DNA of 64,000 nucleotides, taken from Chimonanthus salicifolius. Lineage: Eukaryota; Streptophyta; Magnoliopsida; Laurales; Calycanthaceae. The notes beneath the pieces are model-generated. The model made no database searches, was not told the DNA's origin, and saw only the letters and a list, made by a program, of their open reading frames with translations. This document shows positions 57,622-64,000 of the stretch, piece by piece. The position numbers and the translations under genes are program-made. The DNA is taken from the NCBI GenBank assembly GCA_013350335.1, contig CM023540.1, positions 16,869,828-16,933,827 on the forward strand, given 5' to 3'. The stretch's first letter is position 1. Each line of letters opens with the position of its first letter.

Positions 57622-58356
57622 GGGTCCCCATTTAGACACCAGGGAAATTTGTCACCAGACACCAGTTTTCAGATTTTGACTGAAAATTACGGTTTTGCCC
57701 TCCACCGAAAAATCATTCGAAGGATTCCGTAGCTCATTTTCTAGATCCTTCGAAGGATTCATACGTCCGAAGGAAGATTTCAGTGAAAACTGGGTTCCTT
57801 CGGACGATCGCTTCACACAACGACTGAATCATTCGAAGGATCACATGGGTCCTTCGAACGATTCAGTCGTCCGAAGGAACCAGCCAGTGGAAAATGGGAT
57901 CCTTCGAAGGATCCTGGTCTCCTTCGGACGATTTCCTTATACACAGTAGAATCGAGATAAAATCCTTTGAAGGATCCAATGTGATCCTTCGAACGATTAT
58001 ACTGTGCATATAATCATTCGAAGGATCCCAGCAGTCAAAAATGGGATCCTTCGAATGATCTAATCCTACACAGTCGAATTGTTCGAAGGATCACAATGGA
58101 TCCTTCGAAGGATTTTAACTGAGACGAATGGAAAAAAGACAGTCGTGCTGGGAGTTTCAATCGTTCGAAGGATCCTAAGTGATCCTTCGAACGATTCGAC
58201 TGTGCAGAGAATCATTCGAAGGATCACAGCAGTCAAAAATGGGATCCTTCGAATGATCTAACCCTACACAGTCGAATCGTTTGAAGGATCCTTAGGATCC
58301 TTCGAAGGATTCGACTGGAATAAGTCACGGGTTTGGTCATTTTCCCCATTTCATTC
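57622..58356 (+). repeat. Left terminal inverted repeat of the MULE
   Basis: About 735 bp. From 57716 on it is packed with the palindrome TTCGAA, about 15 times, mostly as (A/G)TCCTTCGAAGGAT or ATC(A/G)TTCGAAGGATC, spaced 25-60 bp. These are candidate transposase-binding sites; the arm should also hold the promoter of the plus-strand gene. Confidence 0.9.
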
Positions 58357-58500
58357 GAAGCCCTCTTCCTAACCCTCGTTTCCAAACCCTTCGAACCCCT
58401 TTTCTCTTCCTTCGAAGAAATCCCTTGACCATTCCATTCCTTCGAAGGATTTCCTTCACCTCCGACTCCTCCTATCCTATTTCCTCCGAACGATTCGGAT

Positions 58501-60099
58501 TTGCACCTTTCCAATCGTTCTAAGGTTTCCATTTCTTCCTCCTTCGGCCGAGCCACCAACTCCTTTTATCCCTACTTCAGCCAAACATCTCTTCCCTTTG
58601 AAATCGCATCAAAGGAAGGATCCACATCACAAAAGAGGAAGAAGATAGTGACCTCCAAAAAAGGGAAGAAACAAAGGACCGAGCCGGAATTTGACCGCAA
58701 CAACTTCGTATCGTTGGAGGCCGCTTCGGTGTATCAAGAAGACTTCTCCAAACGAACATACATTTTTGGTAAAATTGTCGACCTTGATTTTTTCACACCG
58801 TTTGGATTAAAAATCAAAAAATATTTTGATAAACTTGGTTGGGGCTCTTTTTTGGAGTTGAAGCATGATATGTATCCTACGTTGGTGAGGGAATTTTATT
58901 CCAATGCAAGTATTGACAGTAGATCCGTGAAAACGTCCGTCCGAGGCAAAGAAATTTGCCTTACATATGAGAGATTGGACAGTGATTTTGGCTTCCCCAT
59001 TGCCACAATTTTTAAGTATGAAACCAACACATTTCCTACCGATGTCGAAGGGTTTAGAGTTTTGGAAGCCCTAAACCAAATTTGTGGGCGGACTGATATT
59101 ACGGAAAGAAAGACTCCCCCTATGAAGAATCTTACTTTGGAAGCACGAATCATTCATCACATTATTGTATATTGTATTACCCCTAGAAAAGGGCATACAA
59201 GTGTGAATTGGTTCGATGTGTTTCTAATTTAGTGCATATTGAACGGCAAACAAATTTCCCTCTCTTATATTATCATAAGTCACATACGTGCTTGCCGTAG
59301 AACGAAAAAATGTGGTCTGCCGTATGGTCTTTTTTTGTGTCACTTCTTTGAAGTACGCGGAATAAGTCTTCCCCTTGAAGATAAAATAACAATTGACCGC
59401 TATGATTACTTTACGGCATCTACTTTGAAGAAAATGGGATTCCACCTCAACACAGATAACAACCAATGGCTTCCCAAAGTTGTTGAGGTACCTGAAGTTC
59501 AGGTCGAAAGTTCACCTGACTCAGATGAGGAACATGAGGCACCAACTCCTGCACCTGAGGCACCGACTCCTCAAGAATTATCTAGTGGAATCAGCAATCA
59601 GCAAATTCTTGATCGGATGTCGGCTCTTGAAGAAAAAATGGATAAAAAATTTGCTGAATTTACTCAAAGGATGGAACATATGCAGTTTCAATTGATAGAT
59701 ATTTTGAGGTTGTCTGTGCTTACAGCACAAAAACAGGGAATAGTGACAAAATTAGCATTTGAAGAAGATGGTCTACTACGATCAAGGGTAGCACAAGAAT
59801 TTGCAGCTCAAGCTTTTTCCCCTACTTTCCCTCGTCCGACTAGATTTGCAGCAGCAGCTGGCTCCCCTTCTCGTCCGACTGGATTTGTTCATCAGGTGCC
59901 AGCTGGTTCTATTTCACGTGCGACTGGACTTGTTCCATTGGAGCCACCTCAGCCTGTTGATGCACCTACTGATGCACCTACTGATGCACCTTCTGAGGCA
60001 CCTGTTGAGGCACCTGCTGATGTACCTGCTGATACACCTGCTGAGGCACCTACTGCTACACATGCACCTGCTGATGCACCTGCTACATCCTCTACTTGA
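58501..60099 (+). pseudogene. Putative plant transposon protein (PTTP-family) gene of the MULE
   Basis: A frame open from the TGA at 58426 to a TGA at 60097-60099 with one in-frame TAG (59230-59232). No ATG occurs before 58869, so the start has been lost or lies in an unseen 5' exon. N-terminus is basic (KRKKIVTSKKGKKQRT, nuclear-signal-like). The core matches the family known as putative plant transposon protein: FGKIVDLDFFTPFGLKIKKY, then LGWGSFLELKHDMYPTLVRE, FYSNAS, VRGKEICLTYERL, and after the stop CILNGKQISLSYIIISHI and LPYGLFLCHFFE. A coiled coil follows (ILDRMSALEEKMDKKFAEFT, about 59610-59690), then RPTRF/RPTGF/RATGL repeats and an (D/E)AP(T/A) tail. Function is unknown. Convergent with the transposase gene inside the same element, as mudrB is to mudrA in MuDR, but no similarity to MURB is claimed. 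Confidence 0.75.
59958..60092 (+). repeat. 12-bp coding minisatellite
   Basis: About eleven units of GA(T/G)GCACCT(A/G)CT-type sequence encode the DAPTDAPTDAPSEAPVEAPA tail of the PTTP-family protein. Confidence 0.85.
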
Positions 60100-60688
60100 T
60101 GATATGAAGAATGGGGAGAAATTTTGTCATTTTCATTTTTTGATATTGACGTGTAAAGGAGATGCTTTTGTAAAGTTGATATTTTGAATGAATATATTAT
60201 ATGAAATCTGATTTCGTATTTGAAAGTGTACATCATTTCATTTGTCCACTTATTTATGTTATTTAAATATAAAATTAAAAATAAAATCAATGACAATAAT
60301 AATTAGTTAGCCTCATAATAATAATTTACATTTTTAGTACTGGAGCCCACATTTGGTGAATTATGTTCCCACTCAAAAGGAACCAAAATGGATAATGTGT
60401 CCTAACGTCCACATTAAAAGACATGAACTCCAGGGACCTTTCAAATGGGCCTGATGCTGTCACCGGAGCCCATCATCTTCGCCTATCGTTAAGGGCCTCA
60501 AACTGAACAAAGAATGTAAAGACTGAGGAAAATTTCACAATGAAATTCCAAATTTTAATTCTCAGTTTCCATCTTCCAACCCACAAACATATATTTCTTC
60601 CTAAACATCAGACACTTTCTTACACTTCGAGTTGGACGAAAATGGAGGAAGAATTATGGAAATCTTCAGTAGATGCTGCAGAATATCT
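60100..60688. other. Shared 3' region between the two convergent MULE genes
   Basis: AT-rich, with ATTAAA/AATAAAA-like polyadenylation signals on both strands (for example ATAAAATCAATG near 60281). No other gene. Confidence 0.4.
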
Positions 60689-62991
60689 TCATTGATTCCA
60701 CCAATGATGGAAATCGTCAGTCGATGTAGGATCACCAGACCACTGCATAATATTTTGAAAGATCACATTAGACTAATTTAAAAAAGGATCCACAAAGGGC
60801 TTTTAAAGAAGCTAATTTTGGATACAAGACAAGAACGTACTTCAGTCATCACAGATGAGTTATATGTTGAATCATTAATTGTGTCGTAAGTACCACCAAG
60901 CTGTGGGGAAAAAAATTAGATGTTAGTCTTTTTTACGTTATTATAACTGTAGTAAATGTTTGAATATACACTTACTTGAGACGAACTCGCTGTTTGTGAT
61001 TCATGGAACTCTGGTACATAAGGCAATGAATTTAAATCCACACTAGAAGATGCATGTACAATACTTCTATTCAGACATGTTCTTTTCGTATGACCAATAT
61101 TTTTGCATAACCCACATCTTCTTCCATTCAATTGATTCTCTACAATTTCAAATGCAGAAGGATCTCGACGTGTAGATGTTTGGCCCTGTGATGAATTCAG
61201 TGAACCTGGATGACGTCCTCTAGAATATTGTATAATAGGGTGACTGATTGGCTTATCATGGATGGCAAGATTTTGAAGATGATTCAAGAGCACATCTTGA
61301 TCATATGAAGACAAATGTCCATATTTGTTCTTAATGCCTTCAAAGTGTACATCTAATACATCCACAGGCATCTTCCTTTCAATATTCAAGTCGTCCAATG
61401 AGATCAAGTCGATTCTCCATTGTGGGTGTATATCATCCAGATGTAACTTGTTCATCCATTGCATTTTGTGCGCACACGGTAGGCCCATTGAAGCTGTAAA
61501 CTCTTCCGTACAAATAGGTGAAAATGAACTGGTCATAAGCATAGCATATTGGTTGTAAACCTCATTCATTGCGAAATGGGAAACTTTGCCATTCAATTCA
61601 TCAAAGAATTCAATAGACACAGTATGAGCAAACCGAATCTTTTGATCCTCAAGATCAATCTTGAATTCTTCAAATTGATTTTCAATGACATGGGCTATCT
61701 TCTTTCGGACCAAATCTAGGTCAGAAGTAGATGTAGCTATATAACTTTTCAAAATAGAATGTGCACCATCAACCCTTGAAGTAGCTCGATTCTTAAAATG
61801 TAAACACCAGCCAATCCGTGCCTTGACGAATTGTTTCTTATGTGGGATCCACGTCCTTGTTAAATAGTTGACCGCCTGTGAATCCTCTCTGAAATTTTGT
61901 TTGAATGCCTCAAACGCTGTATTAAATGCTTCTTCGGTTGGAGACTCAATCAGGTCATTCCATTCGGTTAAAAAAGCAGTCCAGACTTCGTTTTTCTTAA
62001 ACAAAGGTTTACAATGAGCAACAATATTCTTGTTGATGTGCCAAGAACACAATATATGTACAGCATTAGGGAACTCCAAATCAATGGCATTCTTTAAAGT
62101 CAATTCCCTATCAGTCAAAATAACTTGTCGATCATGATGCACTCCTAACACCTTTTTAAACATCTGTAATGCCCATACATAATCTTCAAATTTTTCATTT
62201 CTTAGAAATGCAAAGCATGAGCAGAAATTCTTATTGAAACTTGTCACACCAACTATATGAAGCAAAGGCATATGATATCGGTTGGTTTTGTACGTGCAAT
62301 CCATGAGAAAGACATTATGATAGTGCTTGGTAAGTAAAACTGATATTGGATGAGCAAAAAATAGATGGGACAGATGACCATCACTGTCGTAGTCAAGAAA
62401 ATATTGGTAACCACCTTACTGAAGATCTTCTATCAGAGCTTCAATTGTAGTTCGACCCCTTAGTTGCTGTTTCCGAAGCGAAGCACAATAATTGTACAAA
62501 TCAGTCACTGATACTCCAACATCTGGATTTTCATTTCTAAGGGTCGTCAAAATTTATCGGGGTGGTATATTACTACCTCTCATTTCAGTGATCCTTCTTT
62601 TCTCAACATCTGAAAAACATCTTGTACTTGGATGACCTAATAAACTCCCAAGATCATGATTGTGCTCCAAATTTTTAATCGTCAACATCCATGACCCATC
62701 AACAATTTGTTTCCCTCGTACTTCAAATGGACAATTGCATAGGCGTGTGCATGCTTTCTTCTTCCTCTCATCATCTTCCAAATGAACAGTGCTGCGATAA
62801 TTACCTCCTCTATCGCAACCAAGTACTATTCTATTGTCTTTATTACATGACCTCCTGATGGTAGATGCAAAACCTTTTGCACGAGCAATATCTTTAACAC
62901 ATTTTATAAGATCCTCACGACTTGAAAAACATCTCTCAACAAACTCCATACCACTTGAGGATTCAAAACTACCTCCATCACCACAATCCAT
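60689..62991 (-). pseudogene. FAR1-domain MULE transposase, three exons, two in-frame stops
   Basis: ATG at 62989-62991 (MDCGDGGSFESSSGMEFVER). Exon 1 is 62991-60976, then GTAAGT; exon 2 is 60900-60841 between CCCCACAG and GTACGT; exon 3 is 60742-60689 after TTATGCAG, ending WWNQ and TGA. All junctions are phase 0, so the reading continues SSSQ/LGGTYDTIND.../WSGDPTSTDD. Domains: FAR1-type WRKY-GCM1 zinc finger (about residues 15-110, with CNCPF and HNHDLG); MULE transposase core with DCTYKTN, LTDRELTLKNAI and CSWHINKN; a SWIM-like GLPCAHKM; and a CCHC knuckle CGLCKNIGHTKRTC near the end. Two TAA codons (62554-62556 and 62416-62418) interrupt exon 1 without any frameshift. Relatives are the FAR1/FHY3-like transposases. 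The protein would bind the TIRs and cut by a DDE mechanism in the nucleus. Confidence 0.88.
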
Positions 62992-63297
62992 AATGATTTC
63001 TAGAAAAATTAGATTAGAGAGAGTAACCTGAGATTCGAGATAAGAGATTCAGATAGTAGCTTCAGAGAGACATCTTCGAACCCAGATACGAGATTGAGAG
63101 AGGGTGTTTTAAGGAGAAGGGATTGAAAAGGGGTTTAAAAGGAAAAGGGGTTTACAGGAGAAGGGATTGAAAAGGGGTTTATAAGGGAGAAGGAGTTTAA
63201 AGGAGAAAGATTGAAAAGTGGGTTTAAAGGGTATTGAAAAGGGATCTGAAGGGAGAAGGAGTAGAGAGCTGGAAACAACGATTAGGGTTTAAAGCGG
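62992..63297 (-). promoter_or_regulatory. 5' leader region of the MULE transposase gene
   Basis: Runs from the inner edge of the right TIR to the ATG. It contains repeated GGAGAAGGGATTGAAAAGGG-type purine units (63110-63260). No TATA box fixed. Confidence 0.35.
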
Positions 63298-64000
63298 AAT
63301 GAAATGGGGAAAATGACCAAACCCGTGACTTATTCCAGTCGAATCCTTCGAAGGATCCTAAGGATCCTTCGAACGATTCGATTGTGTAGGGTTAGATCAT
63401 TCGAAGGATCCCATTTTTTACTGCTGTGATCCTTCGAATGATTCTCTGCACAGTCGAATCGTTCGAAGGATCACTTAGGATCCTTCGAACGATTGAAACT
63501 CCCAGCAAGACTGTCTTTTTCTATTCGTCTCAGTTAAAATCCTTCGAAGGATCCATTGTGATCCTTCGAACGATTCGACTGTGTAGGATTAGATCATTCG
63601 AAGGATCCCATTTTTTACTGCTGTAATCCTTCGAATGATTATATGCACAGTATAATCGTTCGAAAGATCCAATGTTATCCTTCGAACGATTCTACTGTGA
63701 ATATAATCATTCGAAGGCTTACAGCAGTAAAAAATGGGATCCTTCGAATGATCTAATCCTACACAGTCGAATCGTTCGAAGGATCACAATGGATCCTTCG
63801 AAGGATTTTAACTGAGACGAATGGAAAAAAGACAGTCGTGCTGGGAGTTTCAATCGTTCGAAGGATCCTAAGTGATCCTTCGAACGATTCGACTGTGTAG
63901 GGTTAGATCATTCGAAGGAGGCCAAGATCCTTCGAAGGATCCCATTTTTCACTGGCTGGTTCCTTCGGACGACTGAATCGTTTGAAGGACCCATGTGATC
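63298..64000 (-). repeat. Right terminal inverted repeat of the MULE (incomplete)
   Basis: Inverted match to 57839-58356, but longer because of an internal inverted duplication. TTCGAA sites continue throughout. Cut by the window edge at a sequence matching 57839-57852 of the left arm. Confidence 0.9.
63480..63860. repeat. Large palindrome inside the right TIR
   Basis: 63480-63640 (GATTGAAACTCCCAGCAAGA ... TTTTTTACTGCTG) is the near-perfect inverse of 63718-63863, with a ~75-bp spacer that is itself TTCGAA-rich. It can form a ~150-bp hairpin. Confidence 0.8.

Larger units (their letters stand above)
57622..64000. mobile_element. Mutator-like element with long TIRs and two convergent genes (right end off-window)
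   Basis: The segment 57839-58356 reappears inverted at 63298-64000, with the inner boundary exact: GTCACGGGTTTGGTCATTTT lies at 58325 on and its complement at 63300-63340. Outside is a unique left end starting GGGTCCCCATTTAGACACCA (57622). By collinearity with the left arm the right end should lie roughly 200-250 bp past the window. Between the arms lie a FAR1/MULE transposase gene (minus, 60689-62991) and a plant-transposon-protein gene (plus, about 58429-60099), separated by ~590 bp. Long TIRs plus a MULE transposase define a TIR-MULE. The 9-bp target duplication cannot be checked here. Confidence 0.9.

Noticed and set aside
57700..58340. CRISPR-like repeat-spacer pattern from TTCGAAGGATC
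   Set aside because: The motif is palindromic, irregularly spaced, found in both orientations and mirrored at 63.3-64.0 kb, so it belongs to a transposon TIR.

Overview
This window is nuclear DNA of a flowering plant, most likely a eudicot. It is AT-rich, has GT-AG introns, plant-specific gene families (NO VEIN/sacsin-like GHKL ATPase, CC-NBS-LRR resistance protein, FAR1-type Mutator transposase, plant Ty1/copia) and a dense load of nested transposons. The species cannot be named from the sequence. I see no rRNA, functional tRNA, CRISPR or organellar block.

Layout. 1-3871: 3' part of an apparently intact NO VEIN-like gene that runs off the left edge. 3872-10281: intergenic DNA with MITEs, SINEs and a hAT element inserted in a SINE (8-bp target duplication). 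10282-15312: a second, broken copy of the same gene; three exons encode only the N-terminal ATPase part, then a large internal deletion joins it to the C-terminal end. 15313-29100: gene-free and built of MITEs, a composite fold-back element, a nested hAT pair and a 2.6-kb solo LTR inside a MITE. 29165-34258: a decayed stomatin-like (SPFH) gene on the minus strand whose first recognisable exon pair was multiplied into a ~655-bp tandem array. 35060-37350: a solo LTR. 38693-47456: a CC-NBS-LRR gene cut just before its P-loop by a young, full-length Ty1/copia element (39281-45554) and carrying further stops and a frameshift. 48769-55880: two diverged direct repeats around a decayed hAT (RICESLEEPER-type) transposase gene with a 5'-UTR intron.

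57622-64000 (cut by the right edge) is the most interesting part: a long-terminal-inverted-repeat Mutator-like element with two convergent genes. The minus-strand gene is a FAR1/MULE transposase whose C-terminus can be resolved into three exons. The plus-strand gene encodes a protein of the 'putative plant transposon protein' family with a coiled coil and an alanine/proline-rich repeat tail. The arrangement parallels maize MuDR (mudrA/mudrB), but the second gene is different. Both genes carry in-frame stops, so this copy looks inactive.

Almost every coding unit except the left-edge NO VEIN-like gene is broken. The window therefore records resistance-gene and ATPase-gene decay, exon multiplication and layered transposition. 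Family names come from recognising motifs by eye; no database search was run.
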